The position numbers were made by a program, and so were the translations under genes. The notes beneath the pieces are model-generated. The model did not search any database. It worked only from the letters and a program-made list of their open reading frames with translations, and had not been told where the DNA came from. From Acidobacteriota bacterium (GTDB lineage: Bacteria > Acidobacteriota > Vicinamibacteria > Vicinamibacterales > UBA2999), in the NCBI GenBank assembly GCA_020851565.1, contig JADZCN010000047.1, forward strand, positions 1 through 45,679: a DNA stretch of 45,679 nt, read 5' to 3'. Of the stretch, positions 8,938 to 16,339 are shown piece after piece. The number at the start of each line of letters is the position of its first letter. Position 1 is the first letter of the stretch.

Positions 8938-10335
8938 TCAGGAAGGCTCGTCCACGGTGTGCCGGTCGAGCCAGGCCCTGAGATCGGCCAGCCGGGCGAT
9001 CACGGCCTCCGGGTGCGTGGACTGGGGCGTCCGGCGGGCGCGTACCGAGGCGGCCGCGGTCACCCGCCCTTTCACGTCCGCGGCGAACAGCGGGCTGAAG
9101 GCCTGCCACTCTTCCAGGCTCAAGGCCTCGATGTCGCGCCCGTCGGCGAGCAGCTGGCGCACCATCGCGCCCACGACCTCGTGTGCCTGGCGGAACGGCA
9201 TGCCCTTCGACACCAGGTAGTCCGCGACGTCGGTGGCCAGCAGCAGGCCGGAGGCCGCCCTGCCCGTCCGCTGGTCATGGAGCGAGAGCTTGCCGATGAC
9301 GGCGGCGACCGCGGCCAGCGACAGTGCGAGCGTGTCCTCGGCGTCGAAGAGCGGCTCCTTGTCCTCCTGGAGGTCCTTGTTGTATCCGGTCGGCAGCCCC
9401 TTCATCGTGACGAGCAGTCCCGTGAGGTGCCCGATGGCACGGCCCGTCTTCCCCCGCACCAGCTCCAGCGGGTCCGGGTTCTTCTTCTGCGGCATCATGC
9501 TGCTGCCCGTTGCGGACACGTCGGCCAGCTCGAAGAACCCGAACTCCTCGCTCGTGAAGAGGATGAAGTCCTCGGCAATCCGCGAGAGGTGGACCATGGC
9601 CAGTGACGTCGCGTACAGGAACGTCGCCGCAAAGTCGCGGTCCGACGAGGCATCCATGCTGTTGGGCACCACCTTGTCGAAGCCCAGCCTCGCGGCGAGG
9701 GCCGCCGTGTCGACTGCGTAGCCGGTGCCCGCGATGGCGCCGGAGCCCAGGGGCATCGCGTTGGCCTCTTCGCGGGCCTGCTCGAGCCGCTCGTGATCCC
9801 GCTTCAACGCCACGGCGTGGCTGAGGAGGTAGTGGGAGACCAGCACCGGCATCGCGCGGCGCAGGTGCGTGTAGGACGGCATGAGCGCGTCGCCGGCACG
9901 TTCGGCCTGGTCGACGAAGGCGGCAATGGCGGAACGCAGGCCGGCCTGCAGCAGCGGAATCCTCCGCCGGAGGTAGAGCCGCAGGTCCACCGACACCTGC
10001 TCGTTGCGCGAGCGCCCCGTGTGCAGGCGCCGCCCGGCGTCGCCAATCCGGGCGACGAGCTGCCGCTCGACGAAGCTGTGGATATCCTCGTCCGGACCGT
10101 TCACCCAGGCCGGATCGCGGCGCCCTTGCTCGAGGATCTCAGTGAGGCCCTCACGAATGGCCGCGGCGTCCTTCGCGTCCAGCACCCCGGCGGCGGCCAG
10201 GGCCTCCGCCCACGCCAGGCTGCCCGTCACGTCGTCTTCGAAGAGCCGGCGATCGAAGGAGAACGAGATGCCGAAGTCGAAAGCCGCAGGATCCGGGGCT
10301 GCGTCGAAGCGGCCCGACCAGAGGTGCTGGGACAT
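8938..10335 (-). CDS. argH: Argininosuccinate lyase
   Basis: A 465-residue enzyme of normal length for the fumarase/aspartase superfamily. It cleaves argininosuccinate to arginine and fumarate, the final step of arginine synthesis. The start reads LWSGRF, and the signature GSSMMPQKKNPD, the mobile loop with the catalytic Ser, is intact. HTGRSRNEQV and YTHLRRAMPV, both family hallmarks, are also present. It lies downstream of argR on the same strand, 137 bp away, but that gap is filled by GAAGTGA heptamers that reach the base before the start codon, and no Shine-Dalgarno is evident there. It faces away from the argCBDJF operon. argG is not in the window. Confidence 0.96.
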   Translation of the reverse strand: MSQHLWSGRFDAAPDPAAFDFGISFSFDRRLFEDDVTGSLAWAEALAAAGVLDAKDAAAIREGLTEILEQGRRDPAWVNGPDEDIHSFVERQLVARIGDAGRRLHTGRSRNEQVSVDLRLYLRRRIPLLQAGLRSAIAAFVDQAERAGDALMPSYTHLRRAMPVLVSHYLLSHAVALKRDHERLEQAREEANAMPLGSGAIAGTGYAVDTAALAARLGFDKVVPNSMDASSDRDFAATFLYATSLAMVHLSRIAEDFILFTSEEFGFFELADVSATGSSMMPQKKNPDPLELVRGKTGRAIGHLTGLLVTMKGLPTGYNKDLQEDKEPLFDAEDTLALSLAAVAAVIGKLSLHDQRTGRAASGLLLATDVADYLVSKGMPFRQAHEVVGAMVRQLLADGRDIEALSLEEWQAFSPLFAADVKGRVTAAASVRARRTPQSTHPEAVIARLADLRAWLDRHTVDEPS

Positions 10336-10336
10336 G

Positions 10337-10386
10337 GAAGTGAGAAGTGGGAAGTGAGAAGTGAGAAGTCAGGTCAGAAGTGAGAA
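10337..10386. repeat. Heptamer tandem repeat (GAAGTGA)
   Basis: About seven units of the heptamer GAAGTGA, some with one change (GAAGTGG, GAAGTCA) and one interrupted by GGTCA, occupy the sequence immediately upstream of argH on the minus strand. The same unit occurs on the opposite strand at 22662-22687. Seven-base arrays resemble the short tandem repeats known in cyanobacterial genomes. Confidence 0.85.
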
Positions 10387-10472
10387 ACGACGCCTGGGCG
10401 CGCCGGTGCCGGGCGCGGCCGGGACGGTTGATCATACCGAACCGGGCGGCCAGCACAATGCGGTCCGTGCAG

Positions 10473-10937
10473 CTAGCGCGTCCCTTCGTGAGCGGCCAGG
10501 CGGTCCAGCCTCCTGGCGATGCTCTGCGCGCTCCGGGCATCGCGCGCGATCACGAGGATGGTGTCGTCGCCGGCAATGGTGCCCACGACGCCCGGGAGGC
10601 GCGCGCGGTCGAGCGCCACGCCCAGCAGCTGGGCCTGGCCGGCGCCGGTCCGCAGGACGATGAGCTGCTGCACGGGCTCGGCGCTGGCCATGTACTCGGC
10701 GACGGCCCTCGAGAGGGCCGACACCGTCATCGGGGCGGGCGGGGCCTCGGCGCCGGCGGGCTGGTAGGCGCCATCGGCCGAGCGCTTCACCAGGCCGATC
10801 TCCTTGATGTCGCGCGAGAGGGTGGCCTGCGTGACGACGAAGCCGCGCGCGGCGAGGCGCTGGCGCAGCTGCTCCTGGTTCCGGATGGCTTCGCGCTCGA
10901 CGACGTCGCGGATCGCGGCCTGGCGGCGTGGCTTCAT
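10473..10937 (-). CDS. argR: Arginine repressor
   Basis: A 154-residue ArgR. The N-terminal winged helix (about 1-70) contains TQATLSRDIKEIGLVK, the recognition region of the family. The C-terminal oligomerisation and arginine-binding domain has GTIAGDDTILVIARD, whose Asp pair contacts the arginine side chain in known structures. ArgR hexamers bind ARG boxes when arginine is plentiful. ATG 10937 matches the usual length; an ATG ten codons upstream (10967) would overlap a TATACT -10-like element at 10959-10964. Two ARG-box-like sites cover the start region, so self-repression is likely. argH follows on the same strand and argC diverges. Confidence 0.94.
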   Translation of the reverse strand: MKPRRQAAIRDVVEREAIRNQEQLRQRLAARGFVVTQATLSRDIKEIGLVKRSADGAYQPAGAEAPPAPMTVSALSRAVAEYMASAEPVQQLIVLRTGAGQAQLLGVALDRARLPGVVGTIAGDDTILVIARDARSAQSIARRLDRLAAHEGTR

Positions 10938-10966
10938 AAATATGCAGCGAACTGAAAAAGTATACA
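10933..10966 (-). promoter_or_regulatory. Pair of ARG-box-like sites over the argR start
   Basis: TTCATAAATATGCA (10933-10946) and TGAAAAAGTATACA (10953-10966) each match the 14-base core TGAATWWWWATTCA at about 11 positions. Their centres are 20 bp apart, the spacing known for paired ARG boxes at E. coli argR. A TATACT -10-like hexamer (10959-10964, minus strand) lies inside the second box, so bound ArgR would cover the argR promoter. Matches were counted by eye. Confidence 0.6.
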
Positions 10967-10998
10967 TCGCGAGGCAACCCGCTCGCCCGAATTCAGCG

Positions 10999-11027
10999 TT
11001 GACAGCCTTGGGCCAGACCTGTATATA
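10999..11027 (+). promoter_or_regulatory. Sigma-70-type promoter of the argCBDJF operon
   Basis: TTGACA (10999-11004), a 17-bp spacer and TATATA (11022-11027) make a near-consensus housekeeping promoter about 65 bp upstream of the argC start. It is one of the few promoters in this GC-rich window that can be read directly. Confidence 0.75.
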
Positions 11028-11033
11028 TATTCT
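11020..11033 (+). promoter_or_regulatory. ARG-box-like operator overlapping the argC -10 element
   Basis: TGTATATATATTCT matches the ARG-box core TGAATWWWWATTCA at 12 of 14 positions and covers the -10 hexamer of the promoter at 10999-11027. ArgR bound here would block polymerase directly. No second box at 20-21 bp is visible on either side, so repression may need help from the pair at argR. Confidence 0.65.
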
Positions 11034-11092
11034 TTTCCGGCGTGTGTCCCAACGGCGCCGGGCGGATCGGGACGCGGAGAGGACGACACGGC

Positions 11093-12106
11093 ATGGCCGC
11101 AGACACGACGGAGGGCTCCATCCGCGCCGGCATCGCCGGCGCCACCGGCTACGCCGGCCAGGAACTGATTCGGCTGCTCGCCCGCCACCCGAACGCCACG
11201 CTCACGATCGCCACGGCCTCGCAGGCCACGAGCACGCCGCGCCGCCTGCCCGCGCTCGCGCGCATCTGGGACGGCGAGGTGCGCCCCCTGGACATGGCCG
11301 CACTGGCCTCGTCCACCGACGTCGTCTTCCTGGCGCTGCCCGAAGCCGCCTCCGCCGACCTCGCGCCGCAGCTGCTGGCCGCCGGCGTCCGGGTCATCGA
11401 CCTGTCGGGCGCCTTCCGCCTCCGGGACGCGGCCGGGCGCACGAAGTGGTACCCCGCGACCGGCGGGCTTCCCGACGGCGTCGCATACGGTCTCACGGAG
11501 TTCGAAACACCCGCGATCCGCCAGGCGCGGCTGCTCTCGAACCCGGGGTGCTACCCCACCGCTTCGCTCCTCGCCCTGCTCCCGCTGGCGCGGGCGGGCC
11601 TGCTGGCGCCAGGCGGGGACATCATCATCGACGCCAAGTCGGGCATCTCCGGGGCTGGCAAGGCGCCCACCGACCGCACGCACTTCTGCGAGAACCACGG
11701 CAGCGTCGCCGCGTACGGCGTGTTCGGCCATCGCCACACGCCGGAGATGGAGCAGGCGCTCGGCCAGCGCGTGACCTTCGTGCCGCATCTGGTGCCGCTC
11801 GATCGCGGCATCCTGGCCAGCATCTATGCGCGGCTCGTCCCCGGCACGACGGCCGCGCAGGTCTCAGACGCGTTCGATCACGCCTATGCAGCCGCGCCCT
11901 TCGTGCGCATCACGGGCGAAGCGCTGCCAGAGATCAAGCACGTGGCGCACACCAACTTCTGCGACATCGGCTGGAAGGTGGACGAGGCGAACACCCGCGT
12001 GTTCCTCGCGAGCGCCATCGACAACCTGGTGAAGGGCGCCGCCGGTCAGGCCCTTCAGAACATGAACGTGATGTACGGCCTCGACGAACGCACGGGACTG
12101 CTGTGA
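11093..12106 (+). CDS. argC: N-acetyl-gamma-glutamyl-phosphate reductase
   Basis: A 337-residue enzyme reducing N-acetylglutamyl phosphate to the semialdehyde with NADPH, the third step of arginine synthesis. GATGYAGQELIRLL (16-29) is the dinucleotide loop and SNPGCYPTA carries the catalytic Cys153; the family's KSGISGAGK and the C-terminal FVPHLVP also appear. ATG 11093 is chosen over 11042 because GGAGAGGA lies upstream at usable spacing and the length fits. It is the first gene of the argC-argB-argD-argJ-argF operon, and its TGA overlaps the GTG start of argB. Confidence 0.95.
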   Translation: MAADTTEGSIRAGIAGATGYAGQELIRLLARHPNATLTIATASQATSTPRRLPALARIWDGEVRPLDMAALASSTDVVFLALPEAASADLAPQLLAAGVRVIDLSGAFRLRDAAGRTKWYPATGGLPDGVAYGLTEFETPAIRQARLLSNPGCYPTASLLALLPLARAGLLAPGGDIIIDAKSGISGAGKAPTDRTHFCENHGSVAAYGVFGHRHTPEMEQALGQRVTFVPHLVPLDRGILASIYARLVPGTTAAQVSDAFDHAYAAAPFVRITGEALPEIKHVAHTNFCDIGWKVDEANTRVFLASAIDNLVKGAAGQALQNMNVMYGLDERTGLL

Positions 12107-12915
12107 CGCTGACCCTGCTGAAGCTCGGCGGCGAGCTGCTCGAGAACGACCAGAAGCTGGCCGGCATGGGGCGGATGGTCGCCCGCGCCGCGGGCCCCCT
12201 CGCCATCGTTCACGGCGGCGGCCGCGAGATCGACGCCGCGCTGGCGGAGCTCGGCATCCCGAAACGCCAGGTGGACGGGCTGCGCGTGACCGACGCCCGG
12301 ACGCTGGACGTCGTCGTGTCGGTGCTGGCCGGGACCGTGAACACGCGGTTCGTGGCCGCCATCAACGCGGCAGGCGGACGGGCGGTCGGCCTGACCGGCG
12401 CCGACGCCGGCGTCGCGCCCGTGAAGAAGGCGCCCCCGCACCACGCGACGAGTGGCGCAGTGGTCGACCTGGGGCTCGTCGGCGAGCCGGCACGTGCGGC
12501 TGCGCCCGCGCTGGTGACGATGCTGGTGGCCCGCGGCTTCGTGCCGGTCATCGCCTGTATCGGCGCGGCGAAGAACGGCCAGCTGTTCAACGTGAACGCC
12601 GACACCCTGGCGGGGAGCCTGGCCGCCCGGCTCGGTGCCACGCGCCTGGTCGTGGCCGGGGGAACGCCGGGCGTGCTCGATGAGGAAGGACTGACCATCC
12701 CGGCCCTCGGGCCGCGCGACATCCGGGCGCTGGTGAAGTCGGGCACCGCAAGCGCCGGCATGGTGGCAAAGCTCACGGCCTGCCAGGCCGCCGCCAGGGG
12801 CGGTGTGAAGGACGTGGCCATCGTGGACGGCCGCGACACGAAGACGCTGGGGGCGTTCGTCGGGCGGCGGGCGCTCGACCGGACGCCATTTGCAGGAACG
12901 CGAATCACGCCATGA
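12103..12915 (+). CDS. argB: Acetylglutamate kinase
   Basis: A 270-residue amino-acid kinase phosphorylating N-acetylglutamate. KLGGELL (about 7-13) is the phosphate-binding start, VHGGGREID (about 38-46) binds substrate, and NVNADTLAGSLAARLGATRLV and the GTASAGMVAKLTAC segment are family hallmarks. A GTG start at 12103 overlaps the argC stop (GTGA), supporting translational coupling; the open frame upstream of it is not coding. Its TGA in turn overlaps the ATG of argD. I do not see the extended N-terminal helix that marks strongly arginine-inhibited kinases, so control may rest more on ArgR; that is inference. Confidence 0.94.
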   Translation: MTLTLLKLGGELLENDQKLAGMGRMVARAAGPLAIVHGGGREIDAALAELGIPKRQVDGLRVTDARTLDVVVSVLAGTVNTRFVAAINAAGGRAVGLTGADAGVAPVKKAPPHHATSGAVVDLGLVGEPARAAAPALVTMLVARGFVPVIACIGAAKNGQLFNVNADTLAGSLAARLGATRLVVAGGTPGVLDEEGLTIPALGPRDIRALVKSGTASAGMVAKLTACQAAARGGVKDVAIVDGRDTKTLGAFVGRRALDRTPFAGTRITP

Positions 12916-14138
12916 CCACAACCCAGGACGTTCAGGCGCTCGAAGCTCGGCACGTGCTGCAGACCTACAAGCGGCAGCCAGTGGTGTTCGTGCGAGGCGA
13001 TGGCACCAGGCTCTACGACGCGGAGGGGCGAGCGTACCTCGACTTCCTGTCGGGCATCGGCGTCGTCGTACTCGGGCATGCGCACCCGGGCCTTGCGGCT
13101 GCCATCGCCGACCAGGCGAACACGCTCATCCAGACCTCGAACCTGTACTTCCATCCGCTCCAGGGCCAGCTGGCCGCCAGGCTCGCGGCCCTCTCGGGCC
13201 TGCAGCGCGCGTTCTTCTGCAATAGCGGCGCCGAGGCGGTCGAGGCCTGCCTGAAGTTCGCGCGGCGCTACTGGTTCTCGCAGGGCGTGAAGGACAGGAC
13301 CGGGTTCGTCGCCCTCAAGCACGGGTTCTCCGGCCGCACGATGGGTGCACTGTCGGTGACCTCGAATCCCGGGTACCGCGAGCCCTTCGAGCCGCTCATC
13401 CCCGGCGTGACGTTCGTCTCGCCGGACGACGTCACGGCTCTCGAGGCGGCCATGACGGACCGCACCGCGGCCATCATCGCGGAGCCCATCCAGGGCGAGG
13501 GCGGCGTGCGCCCGCTCTCCCCGGAGTTCGCCGCCGCCATCGCACGCGTCACGAAGGACACCGGGACGCTGCTCATCGCCGACGAAATCCAGTGCGGGCT
13601 GGGGCGGACGGGCAGCGCCTTCCACTACCAGTCGCTCGGCTGGTCGCCCGATCTCGTGACGGTCGGCAAGGCCATCGGCTCCGGCGTGCCCGTCGGGGCC
13701 GCGCTGGTGGCCGAGCACGTGGCCGGGAAGATCTTCGCGGGCGACCACGGCACGACCTACGGCGGGAACCTTCTGGCAATGCGCTCGGCGCTGTACGTAC
13801 TCGAGCAGCTGACCGGAACGACCGAGGCGGTGCCCTACGCCGGCGGCGGCCTCATCGGACATGTGCGCGAGGTGGGTGCAGTATTCGGCGACCGCCTCGA
13901 GGGGCTTCGCTCGAAGCACCCCGTCGTGCAGGGCGTGCGCGGCGCGGGCGTCATGCGTGGGCTCGAGCTCTCAATCGACGCACAGCCCGTCGTCGAGGGT
14001 GCGCTGAAGGCCGGGCTCATCGTCAACCGCACCGCTGAGCGGGTGGTGCGAATGCTGCCGCCCTTCACGGTGACCGTGGCGGAGATCGACGAAGCCGTGG
14101 GGATCCTCGATCGGGTCCTGTCGGACACGCAGGCGTGA
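12912..14138 (+). CDS. argD: Acetylornithine aminotransferase
   Basis: A 408-residue class-III PLP aminotransferase converting N-acetylglutamate semialdehyde to N-acetylornithine. NSGAEAVEACLKFAR (104-118) binds the PLP phosphate, ADEIQCGLGRTG (223-234) contains the Asp that pairs with the ring nitrogen, and VGKAIGSGVP contains Lys253, the Schiff-base lysine. GHAHPGL near 55 is typical. The family shades into succinyldiaminopimelate and GABA transaminases, but the position between argB and argJ settles the role. The ATG overlaps the argB stop by four bases; argJ follows after 12 bp. Confidence 0.93.
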   Translation: MTTTQDVQALEARHVLQTYKRQPVVFVRGDGTRLYDAEGRAYLDFLSGIGVVVLGHAHPGLAAAIADQANTLIQTSNLYFHPLQGQLAARLAALSGLQRAFFCNSGAEAVEACLKFARRYWFSQGVKDRTGFVALKHGFSGRTMGALSVTSNPGYREPFEPLIPGVTFVSPDDVTALEAAMTDRTAAIIAEPIQGEGGVRPLSPEFAAAIARVTKDTGTLLIADEIQCGLGRTGSAFHYQSLGWSPDLVTVGKAIGSGVPVGAALVAEHVAGKIFAGDHGTTYGGNLLAMRSALYVLEQLTGTTEAVPYAGGGLIGHVREVGAVFGDRLEGLRSKHPVVQGVRGAGVMRGLELSIDAQPVVEGALKAGLIVNRTAERVVRMLPPFTVTVAEIDEAVGILDRVLSDTQA

Positions 14139-14150
14139 GGCGGTGGTTCC

Positions 14151-15359
14151 ATGCGCATTGATCGGATCGACGGGGGCGTAACGGCCCCTCAGGGGTTCCG
14201 CGCCGCCGGCCTGCACTGCGGCATCAAGGCCACGGGCAAGCCGGATCTGGCTCTCGTCGTGTCGGACCTCGCGGCGAGCGCCGCCGGGCTCTTCGCCTTG
14301 AACCTGGCGAAGGCCGCGCCGGTGCTGGTCAGCCAGGACCACCTGTCGCGGAGTGGCGGGCAGGCCCGGGTCGTCATCACCAACAGCGGCTGCGCCAATG
14401 CGTGCACGGGGCCCCAGGGCATGGCTGACGCCCGCGAGATGGCGGCCCTGGCGGCAGAGGCGGCGGGCTGCGCCGTGGACCAGGCCCTCGTCGCCTCGAC
14501 GGGTGTCATCGGCGTCAACCTGAAGATGGAAGCCATCCGCACGGGCGTGCCCAGAGCCGTCGCGGCGCTCAGCGTGACGGGCGGTGCGGACGCGGCGCGC
14601 GCCATCATGACGACGGACCCCTTTCCGAAGGATGCCGCCGTGCAGGTGACGACCGACGTGGGCGCGTTCCGCGTGGGCGGCATGGCCAAGGGGTCGGGCA
14701 TGATCGAGCCGCGCATGGCCACGATGCTGGGCTACCTCACTACGGATGCGGCTGTTGATCCGGCCACCCTCCACCGCGCGCTGTCGGATGCCTGTCGCTA
14801 CACGTTCAATGCCATCACCGTGGACGGCGAGCCCTCGACCAACGACTGCGTCTTCGCCCTGGCCAACGGGGCGAGCGGCGTGGTGATCGACGAGGCGCTG
14901 TATCCGGCGCTCTTCGAGGGCCTGCGCCAGGTCGCCCGGGAGCTGGCGCTCGGGATCGTCAGGGGCGGCGAGGGCGCCACGAAGCTCATCGCGATTACCG
15001 CGAGCGGCGCGGCAACCGAGCCCGATGCGTGGACGGCCGCGCGCGCCATCGCGAACTCGCTGCTGGTGAAGACCGCGGTGCACGGCGCCGATCCGAACTG
15101 GGGCCGGCTGGTCGCCGCAGCGGGCCGGTCAGGCGCCGCGTTCGCGCTCGACCAGGCGCGCGTCCGGATCGGATCCCTCGTGCTGTTCGAGGGAGGTCGC
15201 CCGTTCGACGAGCGGGCCCCACAGGCCGCGAGGTATCTCCAGGGCACCGATCTCGAGATCGAGGTCGACCTCGGCACCGGCGGCGCACACCGCGCGACGG
15301 TGTGGACATGCGATCTCTCCGCCGAGTACGTGAAGATCAACGCGGAGTATCGCACGTAG
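14151..15359 (+). CDS. argJ: Glutamate N-acetyltransferase / ornithine acetyltransferase
   Basis: A 402-residue self-cleaving Ntn-type enzyme that moves the acetyl group from N-acetylornithine to glutamate, releasing ornithine and making the pathway cyclic. The precursor should be cut before Thr191 in KGSGMIEPRMATML, giving alpha and beta chains; Thr191 becomes the nucleophile. STGVIG (116-121) forms the oxyanion region. Whether it is also an acetyl-CoA-dependent acetylglutamate synthase cannot be read from the sequence; no argA or argE lies in the window. The stop codon (15357-15359) falls in the first unit of a 15-bp tandem repeat running into argF. Confidence 0.95.
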   Translation: MRIDRIDGGVTAPQGFRAAGLHCGIKATGKPDLALVVSDLAASAAGLFALNLAKAAPVLVSQDHLSRSGGQARVVITNSGCANACTGPQGMADAREMAALAAEAAGCAVDQALVASTGVIGVNLKMEAIRTGVPRAVAALSVTGGADAARAIMTTDPFPKDAAVQVTTDVGAFRVGGMAKGSGMIEPRMATMLGYLTTDAAVDPATLHRALSDACRYTFNAITVDGEPSTNDCVFALANGASGVVIDEALYPALFEGLRQVARELALGIVRGGEGATKLIAITASGAATEPDAWTAARAIANSLLVKTAVHGADPNWGRLVAAAGRSGAAFALDQARVRIGSLVLFEGGRPFDERAPQAARYLQGTDLEIEVDLGTGGAHRATVWTCDLSAEYVKINAEYRT

Positions 15360-15416
15360 GTTCGAAGCACGCAGGTTCGAAGCACGCAGGTTCACAACAC
15401 GGCGGTTCAATGGCAC
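15356..15416 (+). repeat. 15-bp tandem repeat spanning the argJ-argF junction
   Basis: Three 15-base units (15356-15370, 15371-15385, 15386-15400) share the form GNAGGTTCgaAgCAC, and a fourth diverged 16-base unit (15401-15416) follows. The argJ stop lies in the first unit and the argF ATG (15410) in the fourth. The unit length keeps frame, so an argF extension would read as repeated GSKHA-like pentapeptides; I take it as non-coding. Confidence 0.85.
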
Positions 15417-16339
15417 GCAACTTCCTGTCGATCCTCGATTTCACGCCGGCCGAACTCCGCGAGACCATCGATCTGGCCATCAAGGTCAAGACCGACCGGC
15501 ACCTCGGGCCGAATGCCCCGACGGCCCAGGCGCTGGCGCGGAAGCACGTGGGGCTGCTCTTCGAGAAGCCATCCCTCCGGACGCGCGTCACGTTCACCAT
15601 CGGCGTGCGGGAGCTCGGCGGCGACATCGTGGAGATTCCCGCGGACGTGATGCATGCCGATCGCGAGCCATTGCACGACGTGGCCCGGAACCTGGAGCGC
15701 TGGGTCGATGCCGCGGTCATCCGCACGTTCGGCCAGGACCGGCTGGTCGAGATCACCGAGGCAACGCCCGGCCTCTCCGTGATCAACGCGCTGTCGAACG
15801 AGGAGCACCCGTGCCAGGCCCTGGCCGATCTCCAGACGCTGGCCGAGTGGTGGAAGGGCGATCTCGTTGGCCGGCGCATCGCGTTCGTCGGAGACGGCAA
15901 CAACGTCTGCACCTCCCTGGTCCACGCCGCCATGATGCTTGGCATCTCGATGCATGTCGCCACGCCGAAGGAGTACGCGCTGCCGGACGAGGTCGTGGAT
16001 CAGGCCGCGGAGGTCTCGCAGCACGGGGCCGGCCTCACCGAGTTCACCGATCCGAAGGCGGCGGTGCGTGACGTCGATGCGGTCTACACGGACGTCTGGA
16101 CGTCCATGGGGCAGGAGGTCGAGTACGCCGAGCGCAAGCGCAAGTTCTCCCGCTACCAGGTGAACGACGCCCTGATGAGCCTGGCGAAGCCGGGCGCCCT
16201 CTTCATGCACTGCCTGCCCGCACACCGGGGTGAAGAGGTCACCGACGAGGTGATCGAGTCGCCGGCCTCCGTCGTCTTCGACCAGGCCGAGAACCGCCTG
16301 CACGCGCAGAAGGCCATGCTGGTGAAGATCCTCACCTAG
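15410..16339 (+). CDS. argF: Ornithine carbamoyltransferase
   Basis: A 309-residue transcarbamylase making citrulline from ornithine and carbamoyl phosphate. The carbamoyl-phosphate loop is FEKPSLRTRVTF (51-62), with SLRT in place of the common STRT. HPCQALADLQTL and HCLPAHRGEEV, the carbamoyl-phosphate and ornithine loops, are intact. The HCLPAHRG loop and the lack of N-acetylornithine-type changes argue for ordinary ornithine use. It is the last gene of the arg operon. ATG 15410 lies in the tandem repeat and lacks a clear Shine-Dalgarno, so it may rely on coupling. The TAG stop directly abuts the stop codon of the opposing gene. Confidence 0.94.
   Translation: MARNFLSILDFTPAELRETIDLAIKVKTDRHLGPNAPTAQALARKHVGLLFEKPSLRTRVTFTIGVRELGGDIVEIPADVMHADREPLHDVARNLERWVDAAVIRTFGQDRLVEITEATPGLSVINALSNEEHPCQALADLQTLAEWWKGDLVGRRIAFVGDGNNVCTSLVHAAMMLGISMHVATPKEYALPDEVVDQAAEVSQHGAGLTEFTDPKAAVRDVDAVYTDVWTSMGQEVEYAERKRKFSRYQVNDALMSLAKPGALFMHCLPAHRGEEVTDEVIESPASVVFDQAENRLHAQKAMLVKILT

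Noticed and set aside
10804..12915. 703-codon frame reading through argR antisense and argC into argB
   Set aside because: Only the last 271 codons encode acetylglutamate kinase; the rest is a shadow of argC and of argR.
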